Shown: positions 46,492 to 60,500 of the stretch, one piece after another | Position numbering within the stretch: the first letter of the stretch is position 1 | How the letters are laid out: each line of letters begins with the position of its first letter | Origin: Lytechinus pictus | Taxonomy: Eukaryota > Echinodermata > Echinoidea > Temnopleuroida > Toxopneustidae | NCBI RefSeq assembly: GCF_037042905.1 | Contig: NC_087261.1 | Location: forward strand, 21,687,617 to 21,751,616 | Length of the DNA: 64,000 nt | Reading direction: 5' to 3' | Translations under genes and position numbers: made by a program | Notes under the pieces: model-generated | The model's database searches: none | What the model was told of the DNA's origin: nothing | The model's input: only the letters and a program-made list of their open reading frames with translations

Positions 46492-49400
46492 CTGAAATGT
46501 ACAAGTAAATATATGGTTATAAGGACATGTGTAAGCACCATCTTCTAGTGGTTCTGACTCTCCAAATACAATTACAGTGTCATTGGTTTGAATCCAAATC
46601 CAGGTTTTAATTTCCTTCGACAAGAAATTAATTCAAATTGTCTGCACTCGACCCAGGTGAGGTGAATGGGTACCCGATAGGATTAATTCCTTGAAAGCTT
46701 TACCGCCTATATGGCGGCTCAGCTACAAGTAGGATAATGGTATGATACCAAGTACAAGTACCCTGGTATTAACTTTAGGTAGAGTATATGATTAAGTTAT
46801 AGTAGCTGCTATACGGTATACATGGTTCTGTTATCATTATATTACAGTGGACGGATAACCAAATGGAGTTGTACCTTGCACGGTCGGTTTTCTTTCTATT
46901 TTTCTAGAACAGCTATCCAGTTGATTCCCACGATTAACTGTAAAAGGGGCTGCAAGCATGGAGCCAGGAATTGCAAGTCTTCTCTCTGTAACCTACAAAA
47001 TGAAATAATAAAATGAACAAAACGTGCCTGAATAACCAATCTTACCTCACTTATTCGGGAGTGTGTTGGACACTTTGCCAATCCGTATATAAGAAATGGC
47101 CAGATATGAACATGTGTATGTCTTTTGTTTTGAAAAAGATGAAGCAAAATGAAAGACAATCATGGAACATTGCAAATGATATTTGGATGAAGAAAACAGT
47201 GTTATGGAGACTGGAAGACTACCATCACAAAGTTACCAACTGCTCCCGGACAGTCCCTCATACAAAGATGTACAATAAACTATCAAAGTATCAGAACTGT
47301 TAAAGCCAATAGGTTAATGGTGGAGTCCTGGGGCCATTTCATTAAAGTTACAAATGAATTTACTGAAGACTGGTGACCCTTTCTTTTGCCGAATGATCAT
47401 CCCATGTAACGGACTTTAGCAACCAAGAGCATGTTCCAGTTGTGTGTAACTTAAAGTATACACATTTGGAGCTGATTAAGATACATTTTTTCTGAACTCG
47501 GGTTTTAAATTATACCCTGGTTTAAAGTTGTGGTTTAACTATGGAGAGCCAATTGGGGCACAAGTCCCTAACAGTACACATTCCATGTATTAACTCATAT
47601 GACATCCGCATTGTTCAGAATTGTCTGTGAATGATAACTGAATTATTTGTCTTCATTGTAAAACATAACAAACATACCATGTGAACAGATTTTAGCATGT
47701 TTGGCTTCCCATAATTTAGCACAGAGTTAGAACTTGGTCTAAGTTAAACCTGACTTCAGAGTTCGGGCCATAGTGACTTTAGAGCGGGATTCCTGGTAAA
47801 AGGTGCAACACAGACTTGACAAGGTATGGTGGTATGACCTTAATTTGCGCGTTACCTAATTTTGCGCACGGTCGAATATCTCTATATCTAATTAATATCC
47901 TGAAAACTGACATCACCAACAGAAAAAGTGACCCTAAATTACTCAGTATGATAATTTTCTTGAAGGTAAGGTCTCAATTTGTGAAAACATTGGCAAAACA
48001 TCGGCAAATTTTATTACCTTTTGCGTCCGCTCCAAGAAAATCCGATCTTCTCGACAGGCATCAAGAAATCGCCAGTTTGCAAGCAGAGGTCTCCAAATAA
48101 GTAAAATGTGATACCAACCGAATTTGTGGCATCTTAACCTCCATCTGATATAATTATCTTAGATTTGTCTACTTGATGTCGCTTCTAACGCTTTGCAAAA
48201 CGATCATGCGCAAATTATGGTTACACTTTTTATGACACTTTTACAGCCGAGAGTGCACTAGTCGATCGCCATGGAATTTTTAGATTGCGATACTAGCGAA
48301 ACCCTTGACCTACTTTATAATTCTGTCAAGCGAATTTGACTTTGGGATCTTGCCTTCCGTCTGGTATAATTGATTTTGGTTAATTTTGTGTGAACTGTGA
48401 GATATTTTTGAAAATTAACTTCATGATAATTTTTAAAATGAGCACAAATTATGGTCACCCCATCATACCTAAGCACCAGCACCAACATGAACATTTGGAA
48501 ATCCAATTCACGCTTACCTTTGCGTCATACTCGGCGAGCTTTGCCCTCAAGGTTTTGCTATCCAATGAAAACAGGAGATCATGATCGCTGATCCCGCTCA
48601 CTGAAATAGGGGAAAGGGCATTAAGATTGTGATTTCTTTCCTTTTTTTTTTGGGGGGGGGGGGTTAGAATGAGAGTATAATCCAGCTGTCAGTTGTAACA
48701 CATAATTCTTGATCTCTTAGAGTAGTGCGACATGGCGAGTCATGTCCACTCACTGATGAATCAAAGTACTGTCAAGGAAGCAAAAGGTCATGTTTATGAA
48801 CCTTATATTCGTCAATGGTTAGTCAAGTACTGTGAGTGTGTCAAATTAAAAGAAGCGTCTGAGATGCGTCAATAGCCACCTTTCGCAAACCTCAGGGACG
48901 GTAACATTAGGGTTCCCTAACAGAACAAGTGGAATGCCTCTGGCGGTCTCACCTGCATCACGCGATTCAATATAGCAGCAGTGCTGACTTTGAAAACTAC
49001 TATAACTTGCACAAGATGTTCAGTGATACTTGGTTACTCTTTTATGAACTAGACCAATACACTTACAGAGATATGATGGTAATTCAACAAATAACCCCAA
49101 CATGGCCAAAATTCATTGACCTTACATGACCTTTGACCTTGAACATGTGACCTAAAACTCGCACAGGATGTGCAGTGATACTTGATTACTCATATGTTCA
49201 AGTTTCATGAGTCAGATCCATAAACTTTCAAAGTTATGATGGTAATTCAACAGATACCCCCATTATGGCCAAAGTCCATTGACCTTTGACCTCGGTCATG
49301 AGACCTGGAATGCGCACAAGATGTTCAGTGATACTTGATTACTCTTATGTCCACGTTTTATGAACTAGACCAATATACTTTCAAAGTTATGATGGTAATT

Positions 49401-51487
49401 CAACAGATTTGGCCAATTTGGCCAAAGTTCATTGACCCTAAATGACCTTTGACCTTGATCATGTGACGTGAAACTCGTGCAGGATGTTCAATGATACTTG
49501 ATTAACCTTATGTCCAAGTTTCATGAACTACATGTAGGTCCATATATTTTCTAAGTTATGATGACATTTCAAAAACTTAACCTTAGGTTAAGATTTGGTG
49601 TTGACGCCGCCGCCGCCGTCGGAAAAGCGGCGCCTATATTCTAACTCTGCTATGCAGGTGAGACAACAATTATCCAATAATCGTACATTCGATTTTTACG
49701 ATTAATTGTACATCAATCATCGAAAACTGTTTTACATTCATTGCTAAGCTTTGTGATACAGGCTCCATATATCTGTTGTGGGTTCGGATCCCAGCAATGG
49801 GAAAAGTTCTGTTTTTTGTGTGCACAATTCTTTCACGCTATTAAATCCCGTGTTCATGCATGTACGTCTGGTCATCATTGTATATGCCCCCTGAGCCGAC
49901 GGCGAGCCTCTACTATGACAGTTGGCTGGAGATATTCGAAATGCAGGGCCCACAATAGATTATGGCATGGATAAGAAATTGGTTTTTTAAACAAATCGAG
50001 TACATATTGAGTGAGGAAAAACTTACTGAATTAAGGCTTATATATAGATCATTACAGTCCATCGAATCGATATTGCATTTACTGTGGATTATTGGTGGAT
50101 CACTGGCAATTGATTCCATGGATCAGATCACCTCTCCAGCCGAAACCATTTCGCATGCGTTGATATGTACACAGCATATGCAGTAGGCCAAAACGTCTGA
50201 ATACCAGCAAAATTTGCGGGTTTTTTTTTAATTTTGTTTACTCCCAGTACACAAACGATATGCTTCTAGCACACAATGTAATGGGCATTATGTTTTACTT
50301 TCCCCAGAAATTGGGGATTAGATTCTAATTCCCGGGGGGACCACTTCCACTGATGAGTGGATACCAGGCACGACCATGGGATTTCGAAAAGCACCCTAAA
50401 CAAGGGAAGCAGGTCTTTTCCAGATTATGAAAATGCATCTCTTAACAAGTATTTGGCTTGTGAAACTCTACAAGTATTGGAAATATATCCCTTTCTCCAG
50501 TATTTTAAACATCGTTTTTGACACCCTTATAACGTTACATATGCCTATACGTAACGTACTTGCCCACTCTGTACCCATTTACGCGTGGTCGCGCCTGGTA
50601 TCCACTCGTCAATGGAAGTGGGCCCCCGGGCGGTCTCTCGAGCTCTGGGAGGAGCCAAATGTGGCTCTGGAAAGTCGTCCTAAATCGGCTATATCGCTGT
50701 TACCATAGTAGCAACCAGAATTTAGCACACGAAACGCATATTGAATGTTTCCGTTGCTTATGCGAAACGTAAAAAAAATCTCATATCACACAATTTGCAT
50801 TGCATGACAGAGTTTTACGACCATGACGACGGGCCCAAAAGTCTCTTCCAAAATCAACTACCGTCGTAAGCGTTCGCGTTCTCCATCGAAAGGTCGGGAA
50901 TGCTGATAAATGATGAGTCACTTTCATTGACAAAGGGTGCGTCATGTACCAAAAATGTGCATTCGCATACATGTAGGGACAATGAAGCACAAATCCTGGG
51001 GGTCAAGATGTGTGTCTCACAACTAACAGCTGTATAAGAATCACGGGAGCATTTCATGAAAGGACTTGTGAGATGTTAAATCCGACAAAGTCTGTTTTAT
51101 CCAACAGTTACCAGTATGGGGAGTGTTGTGGCCCAGTGGATTAGTCTCCGGACTTTGAAATGGAGGGTCGTGGGTTCGGATCCCAGCATTGGGAAGAGAT
51201 GATATTTCAAGTTCGATTTGAAGGTCTCCAGTGATGGTATAATTTTTAAATTCAACGTCAAATTATTCCAGAGAGAAGGTGCCGAGGCAGACCAGGGGGT
51301 GTTTCACAAAGACTTAAGTATGACTTCGAGTTGCACTTAAATACCGAGTTGCGTACGGTATCAGGGCCCTGGGAACGATTTTTCAGTGGGGATGTTGAAA
51401 TCTCTCCTCAAAGGTGGGGGGGGGGGGGGAGGGAACGCAATTGAGTTTTCATTGTTCTTTTAAACACACGCACAACAACACACACAC

Positions 51488-51519
<32 letters not shown>

Positions 51520-54500
51520 GACAGTCACTTCTTAGCTTTATTCTTATAAAAGAACATAGATATATAATTAGATAACTCGAGCGCGAAGCGCGAGCTACTT
51601 TCTTTGGGGGAAATTTCATATATTTTGTCCTGAAAATTGAACATTTTGAGCAATGTTTGTGGTCCTGAAGAAGATGCATATGTAACAAATAATAACTGCG
51701 AGCAGATATTTTTACATACGCTCTGGCATGATCGAAAGGGACGTGTTATAAGGACTGTTTGTAGTTACCCATGAAGACGATAAATATATCAACAATCAAA
51801 TAATGCAAGCGCGAGCTGAAAAAATGTATATTCCGACCTAAATACAGGACATTCTAAGCACTTTTTGTAATCATGAAAAGGATAGGTATATAACTATACA
51901 AATGGTGCGAGCGCGAAGCGCGAGCGAAAACAAAATTGAGACTTCAGACCAATTAAAACGAGACATCTTAAGCACTTTTCTAATTATGAACAGGAAAGGT
52001 TTATAACTATACAATTGATGCGAGTGCAAAGCGCGATCGGAAAAAAAATTGAGAATTCAGACCTAAGAACGGGACATTTTATTCATGTTTTGTAAATCAA
52101 GAAAATAATAGGTTATTTGGTATCTTCCTACATTAATAATGTGAGCACGAAGCGCGAGCAGAACATTTTTGATATTCTAATCTGAACCTTTATGATTTAA
52201 GCACGTTTAAATGGGTACTCCATACTTAATGTAATATGGTTACAACAGATAAAGAAAATCTAGACGAACAAAAGAATAAAGATTTGATCAAAAACAGACA
52301 AGGAATATCAAAGTTATTGCATTTTAAAGATTAGCATTATTCCGGTGAAACAGTTTTAGGCATGTCTTCATTAATATTCGATGAGCAAACTGATGATGTC
52401 ATATCCCCACTTGTTTTTTGTATTTTATTAAAAAAAATTAGGTTCATTCAGTATTTCCCCTTCAAGAACCAAAAAAGTTGAATTGACAACTGATTTAGTC
52501 CATTAAATATGAAATGATTTTGATTCCATGTAATAACATAAAAAAATGATAGTGGGAATGTGACATCATCAACCCACATATTAAATATTCAGGACGACAT
52601 GCATCTCACCGTTTTCACAAAATATTGCTAAACTTAAAAATTAAATAACTTAACTATTTGTTATCAGATTTTGATAAAATTTGTTTATTTTGATAAAATG
52701 TATTTGATATAAATATTTTCAGCCCGGAGTATCCCCCCCCAAAAAAAAAAGCTGCGTATCTAAATTAACATGCGTGCGCTTGTTTAGATTTAGACCTAGT
52801 ATCTGGTCATTCTAAAAACATTTTTATTATAAAAATCAATAATGCGAGCGCGAAGCGCGAGCAGAAAATATCTTATATTCCGATCTGAAAAAAGAGTGAA
52901 TTCAAACACTATTTCAAGTACTTTGTCGGAAAATTCTGACGTGAGGGGGGGGGGGGCAGGGTCCTACAAAACGTCGTTCATTTTCATTACATTTCTGTCA
53001 TTTATCATACCTACCAGATTTCCAGGAGGTGCTGCCTATGGAAAATAAAACACGTAGCAACCCCAAATTTGGGGGGTGCTTCACCCCCAGCACCCCCGCT
53101 TCCCAGGCCACGGGGCAGGGTGAAAAAGACTGTGAAATTTGATTTCTATTGTCTGACTTGTAATTGTTTATACAAAACACGGGCGGTCGGGCGCTCGCAC
53201 ACTAGTCTTGATTCGACATAAAACCTGAAAGTATCAGGTCCAACCACACCCTATCGAGAAGTGTGTATGGTTATCACGTATCGCGCGCGACCACGTCTGT
53301 ATCGTGCCGGAGCTTGAACGAGTCGCGTTAGGAGGGATCGATATATGCCGGGATATATGTTATTGGAATATGTAAAATACAATAGTAAATGATTTGTAAT
53401 TGTCGGATGTGATAATGTACATTATAACATATTTATAAAAAAATACAGGGGGAACCTGATTTCATGGAGGTGCTGCCTATGGAAAATGATACACGCAGCA
53501 CCCCAGGAAAATTTCTGGGGGTGCTGAACCCAGCACCCCGCTTCCCAGGTCCATGTACGGTATGAAAGGCTTGACTGCATTGGTCAGATTGTATCATGAG
53601 GACGCGCACTCCTGCGAATCTATCAATAAGATTGCGCGTTGCATATCATGTATCTTTGTGAAACACCCCCCCCCCTGATACGACCATTTGTCAGATGACA
53701 AGTGTTGATAAATTGCACCTCAGGAGAACACTTTTGTTATCAACATTTCTTGTCTGACAGACAAGTAGACAGATATGACAACTTTGTCAGATTTCGGTTG
53801 GCTGAGCTGTACAGTTCCTACGGCAACCGTCAGATAAAACATCCGATAAGGTCCTTGCATGAATGCTCCGCGAGGCTGGTATTCAATTCTAAACTTAGAA
53901 TCCAGCAAACATTTTACAAAGTATTTTACTCAGCTATGAAATCTATCAATTTCTTTCAATTCAATTCAATTCGATTCGATTCAATTCAATCTTTATTTCG
54001 CAAATAGGATAAAAATACAAAGAAACGTCAAATAATGTGATTAGATAATAAAAATAAATTGTGTGGCTTTCCATGAAAATTATAAGAAACCTGTAAGGCT
54101 GGATCGCCAAAACATAGTAAAGACACAACAATATTAAAGAAAAAAACATCTCTTTAATTGTCATTTGGTTTACACTACACTTGTTCTAATTCTCATCTAG
54201 TCCAAAGCCCAGATGGCAGTGTTTCCACAGATCCAAAACAAATTTCCCGAAACTGAATTCCAAATTTCTGAAATTCAGAGACATTTCCTGAAATTTTCAA
54301 GTTTGATTTTTATTAAAAAATCTGACAATAATACAGCGAGCCTGAATTCGGTCCAAGTGACCAAAATCAAGGATTTTTTTTTTTTCACGCCCTCTTTAAA
54401 ACTAGGAAAAAAATTACGAAATGCGAGCGCGAGCGGAAATTTTGTAGCTACGTATACAGATCGAGGTAAACAATTCTTTAAATAAAATGAATGTTAAAAG

Positions 54501-57500
54501 TTGCTACGTTTAATTATTGTTTGATTGCAATTTTCAGATTTTCTGGAATTTCCTGAAATTTTTCATTTCCCGAACCTTTCCTGGAAAAGGTCAGGAAGAG
54601 TGAATACACTGCCAGATTGTCTAATTTCCTCTTTGTCCACTGATAATTCTGCACTCTGACAAATGAAAATTAGATTTACAAACGGTTCATTTAGCCCGTT
54701 GCCAACTGGAAGCGGGCGATACCCGTACAAAGTCTATGGGAATTACAGAATTTAGTATTCAATTGCTTAATGCAGGGGATATTAGACCACATGGGTTTAG
54801 CCTTAAACTGGAAATTTGACAAAAATGATAAATGTACCAAATGGTTCCCAGACGTGCTAGTTGGAGACAAACTAAAATTAGACCATATGGGATGAAACCA
54901 AAGGATAGTAGACAAAGCGGGCGTAAACAAGGCCCCTTCTTACAAAGAGTTGCGATTGATCTGATCAACCAAAACTGTGGAAAGCCAGCAATGTCAAAAT
55001 GTATAACGCAAGTGTGTTCAAAATGTTTTCTAGATACAATGTACAGTATATTCATATACATGGATTCATGGATTTTCACAAATTAAATAGAGAGTACCAG
55101 GAATTTATATTAAGGAATCTGTTTTTATATTACCTCTTCAAAGAAATTTATAATACCGTGTGGCGCATATAAATTCATTACTTCTATGTCAAATTATGAC
55201 TTTCGAGCTTCCGGATCACTACTTTTTACTTTACAGTTTGGCACCTTTGGCAGTTAATTCAATTTATGTATGTCTCCATGTAATAGCTTCCAGTGCCTGT
55301 TTGCATGCTTGAGTACCCATCTTCAGATTGCATGGTTCCAGCGCGGGTGACAATTTTGTTTCATGCAGTGGTCTGTGGTTTGGTGTCATGTTGTGGGTGC
55401 TCAAGCATGCAAACAGTGTATATTTATATCATATTAATTTTATTCATATATTTATCTTCACATAAATGTATTATTTTGATGTATTTATGTCTTGTGATTG
55501 ATAAATCTTTGTTCGAAAATGCAATTATTGTTATTAATACGAGTCTGATGAACATTTTTGTGTTTTGTAACTGAACATGACAATAAAATAAAATAATTGA
55601 ATTGAATTGAATACATGCATAGTTGTCTTTGGCAATTCAGGGTTTCATCTGTGTTTCCAAAGAGATGCTGTGCCAATTGTCTGTATTAAAAATTATGACA
55701 TTGATACATTTCCATATAGGTTTTGTTAACTGTATCAGTCACAACTTCTTTGTAAGACGGAACACAGGTGGAAACTTACTCTTCGTCATCTTATACATGT
55801 ACATGTAACATGCATTATCAGTTACCTATTGTTTTCAGGAATGCAATGTGTTGATCTAGTTCTCTCGAGGACTTTCTCTGCCATCCATGGAGACCTTCCA
55901 GCTGTTTCTGTGTAACAGATACCTCGGTGTCTTCAAGCTCAAACAAGTGTCTTAGCTCTTGGGTGGTGAAATTACTGGAACAGAAAGAAAATTCAATTGT
56001 CTAATTGCAATGTAGCCAATTTTGTCTAATTTATACGTATTCATGTCATATCAATAGAAATGTCATTAGAAGTTTAATTGTCTAATTGCATTTAGCCAAT
56101 TTTTTTTCTTCTAATTTATACGTATTCATGTCATATCAATAGAAAGTTCAATAGAAGTTCAATTGTCTAATTGTAATTTAGCCATTTTTTTCTAATGTAT
56201 ACGTATTCATATCAATCGAAAGTGATGTAATAAGTCTAGCTATTACCTGTATGTATCTATCAGAATCCTTGAAGACTGTCTATGGCAGATCTTTTTTTCC
56301 ATAGTAGTACTATTACATAAAACCACAATAAGACACTTTAAAGCCAGAGGCCCGTATTCTGAAGTCAGGTTTACCTTAGACCATGGTCTAACTCTGTGCT
56401 AAAATTATGGGAAGCCAAACATGTCAAAATGTTTAATAAAGTTTTTTAAATACGTTTCTTATGTTTACTGTGCTCTTTCCTGATTCAACGATGGTAAAGA
56501 AAATAGTCCCTTAAATATACTTCCTAGACAATAATGAATGATTTGAGAGCCAAATTAGCTGAAATATGATATATCTGATGTTAGTGATTTGTGTAACAAT
56601 TGGCTATCCATACTTAAACCACAACTTTAAACCTGAGTTTAAGTTAAACCCGACTTCAGAATACGGGCCAGAAAATATAAAAAAGTGCTATATAATATTC
56701 AGCTATTACCTGTATATATCTTCCTTAAAATTGCCCGTGGTCTGCTTGATAAGAGATTTCTTGAAGACCTGTCGACGGTAGATCTTCTCTTCTATCGTCC
56801 CGCATGTAATTAGCCGATAGACTATCACCGACTTGGTCTGGCCAATACGATAGGCTCTGTCTACTGCCTTATTGTCTGTGAATGGGTTCCACCTTGGATC
56901 AACTACACATAAAAAGCCACAACAAGCCACTTAACCCTAATAAGACGGGGAGGGGGGGGGGTGCTGATTCAGCCCCCTCGACTTTTTTCACGATAAATCC
57001 GCCGTGCAAAGGTTTTGGGTTGCGTCGCTCGCTGACTTTTTACTTTCAAGTCTCGCGCAGCTTTTGAGACCAAAATTAGCATAATTAGCAATGAGATTTT
57101 TTGCAGAAATTGATCTTATAGTTTTGTAGATAATGCCCTGTGTAATGCGCGGGCCATTATTTGTCGCGATCGACGGCCGAGACCATAAGGGGGGGGGGGG
57201 GGGCTGAATCAGCCAATAAGTGGTGGTATTCTGATGGCCTCACGGGCCTATTAACATTGGGAAAGCAAGAGATATTCATTCGAGCCAACCCATTGCTATT
57301 TTTTTTATTTTGATATGGCTGATTGACAAAGTGTATGCATATGATTGTCTATCTAACACTGATTCTATTTTTGGTAATTACTGAACTTGCTTTTCCTGAT
57401 TTTGGGAAGAAATATCACCAATTTTGGACTATATTTTGACTGGCGGAAGGATTAGGGCTATTTTGCTGTTTGAGGTGATGAATCTGCTCCCCCCGAAGGT

Positions 57501-60500
57501 GTCTTCAAACACGCCAATTTATTTTTAAAAATGAGCCGGTCGAGGGACCCTTTTCTGGTCAGATATAGATTGCCAGATATATATCCTATCCACTGGTAGT
57601 AAACATTCGACCCCCGAATTTCATCCTTATTTTTTATGAATTTTTTAAAGTGCCAATTTAACACACGAGTCTATGGGGAATGAATTAGGCCTGTGAGACC
57701 TCTAACCTTGACCATGCCCATGGCATAGCCTATTACAAGGGGAATTCCCTAGTGGATGAAATACCTGCCCAAACTCTTCAGTAGCAGATTGCTTTCACTA
57801 GTATACATGTTTCAATCATCAAGAGGTCCCAAAACTCAACTTCATGGCTATATACAAGGCTACATAGGGGGTATAACAGGTAACAAATTTGTATTAGTAA
57901 CTCTGTGTTTGTGTACCTAGGCTAGGCTGTGTAGGCTGGGTGTTTGTCTCTGCGTTACATGTTGTCGTGTGTTTTCGTATACTGACGAGTGCTGCTGTAA
58001 ATCGTGTATAGCACCCATCACAAGATATAGTACACATTAGATAGGCCTTGCATCAATTGCACTTGTGAAATTGGTCCATGGGGAAGGGAAGGAGAAGAGA
58101 AAACTTAAGAATTTGACTGAAGAGTGGTGGATTCAAGAGGGAGGGGGGGGGTAGAGAAAAGCATAGTTAGTATGTTGGGGGGGGGCTGAGAATGAGTGCT
58201 ACTGCTATCTTGTTCAACTTTTACTGACTTCTAGCCAGACTAGCCCCCATCCATTTAGAATACAAGCCATCTAACCTCCCTCTCTCCCTGTCTCTGTCTC
58301 TTACACCCCTTGGGCCCTTGTCATAGGAAGATGTGAATGTATGTTGATTCTCATTTCTTTTTATTGTTATCTAATTTAACTCATGTGAATCTGGTATTTA
58401 TATTGTGGGCAGATCTTGCATCCAGATATGCACACTATTCATATCTACAATTTGTATTATAGGATTTGGGCCCTACATTGCATCCATTGTTGAGCTACAT
58501 ATAGGCAGGTAGGATGTGTGTAAATCCATAGGGCACTAGACATTAGGAGTAACATTAGAATTGGTCATTACATAACACATCTGTATATTTCATGCATTTC
58601 TTTGTGATAAAGTGAGTGTACAGATGTTAAAGAAGAGCCAGGAAGGTAAATTAAAAAGAAACATTCATGTGCCATACATTACATAACCTTGACCATGCCC
58701 ATGGCATAGCCTATTACGAGGGGAATTCCCTAGTGGATGAAATACCTGCCCAAACTCTTCAGTAGCAGATTGCTTTTACTAGTATACATGTTTCAATCAT
58801 CAAGAGGTCCCAAAACCCAACTTCATGGCTATATACAAGGCTACATAGGGGGTATAACAGGTAACAAATTTGTGTTAGTAACTCTGTGTTTGTGTACCTA
58901 GGCTAGGCTGTGTAGGCTTGGTGTTTGTCTCTGCGTTACATGTTGTCGTGTGTTTTCGTATACTGACGAGTGCTGCTGTAAATCGTGTATAGCACCCATC
59001 ACAAGATATAGTACACATTAGATAGGCCTTGCATCAATTGCACTTGTGAAATTGGTCCATGGGGAAGGGAAGGAGAAGAGAAAACTTAAGAATTTGACTG
59101 AAGAGTGGTGGATTCAAGAGGGAGGGGGGGGGGGTAGAGAAAAGCATAGTTAGTATGTTTGGGGGGGGGGGCTGAGAATGAGTGCTACTGCTATCTTGTT
59201 CAACTTTTACTGACTTCTAGCCAGACTAGCCCCCATCCATTTAGAATACAAGCCATCTAACCTCCCTCTCTCCCTGTCTCTGTCTCTTACACCCCTTGGG
59301 CCCTTGTCATAGGAAGATGTGAATGTATAGTATGCTTGTATGTTGATTCTCATTTCTTTTTATTGTTATCTAATTTAACTCATGTGAATCTGGTATTTAT
59401 ATTGTGGGCAGATCTTGCATCCAGATATGCACACTATTCATCTACAATTTGTATTATAGGATTTGGGCCCTACATTGCATCCATTGTTGAGCTACATATA
59501 GGCAGGTAGGATGTGTGTAAATCCATAGGGCACTAGACATTAGGAGTAACATTAGAATTGGTCATTACATAACACATCTGTATATTTCATGCATTTCTTT
59601 GTGATAAAGTGAGTGTACAGATGTTAAAGAAGAGCCAGGAAGGTAAATTAAAAAGAAACATTCATGTGCCATACATTACAAGCTGTGGTGGTTTAGTTAA
59701 ACCTGGGTTAACTTAGACCACACTTTTATGGAGTGCCAGTTGTAAACTCATTCGCCAATTAAAAACTATTTTTACCCTGCTTCAAAAAGTTGGTAAAAAC
59801 CAATTGAGTCTTGACATGGGAAGAATAGAATACTACAAAAATAAAGTAATTTTGATATATTGATACATTATAGTCCAGGATAGGCCCCATAGAAACTTGA
59901 CCAAACCTTGTTTTTTTATATATACAATATTTTTTGATGGTTTCTTGTCAATTCGAGGGTGCTGATTACGAATCTGGATGATGCCACTCGTGTAACCTTG
60001 AGCATTTTCCGCAAATTGGCAAAATCCAATATGGCCGCCAAAATATTAATAATACCCATGAAAATCCTAAAATTGTCCGCACATTGGCTATGAAATGCAT
60101 GAAATCGTGTGGCAGGAGTGAAATACTCTCTGAAAAAATAATTTTTGACAAAATATTTATTTTCCTGTTATTCAAAATGGCCGCCATAAGCCCTTGTATA
60201 CTCTATTATGTACAATATGAATAGGGAAAACTAATTTTCACAAAAATGAGCACTGAACCGCAAAAAATCGCGATGTATGAACGAAGTAATGTATGCAAAT
60301 CATCATTACTAACGAGATATATATCATGTATTATGTCATAATATGGGAACATTGCTGTATTTGATATCTAAAATAGCCGCCACTGGCCCAAAGAGTATGT
60401 ACAATGGCAATGGCCGGGGCCAAAAAAATGACAAGAGTGAGTACTAAAATGCATATTATTAAGATAAAATTAACGAGTGGAATACTGACTAAAAATAATA

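Noticed and set aside
50427..50772. Plus-strand frames of 93 and 70 codons
   Set aside because: They fall inside the 1.2-kb dispersed repeat and its foldback and are not preserved as frames in the other copy.
51115..51200. Possible tRNA gene
   Set aside because: A and B boxes are present, but the acceptor and anticodon stems do not pair properly; a SINE head is more likely.
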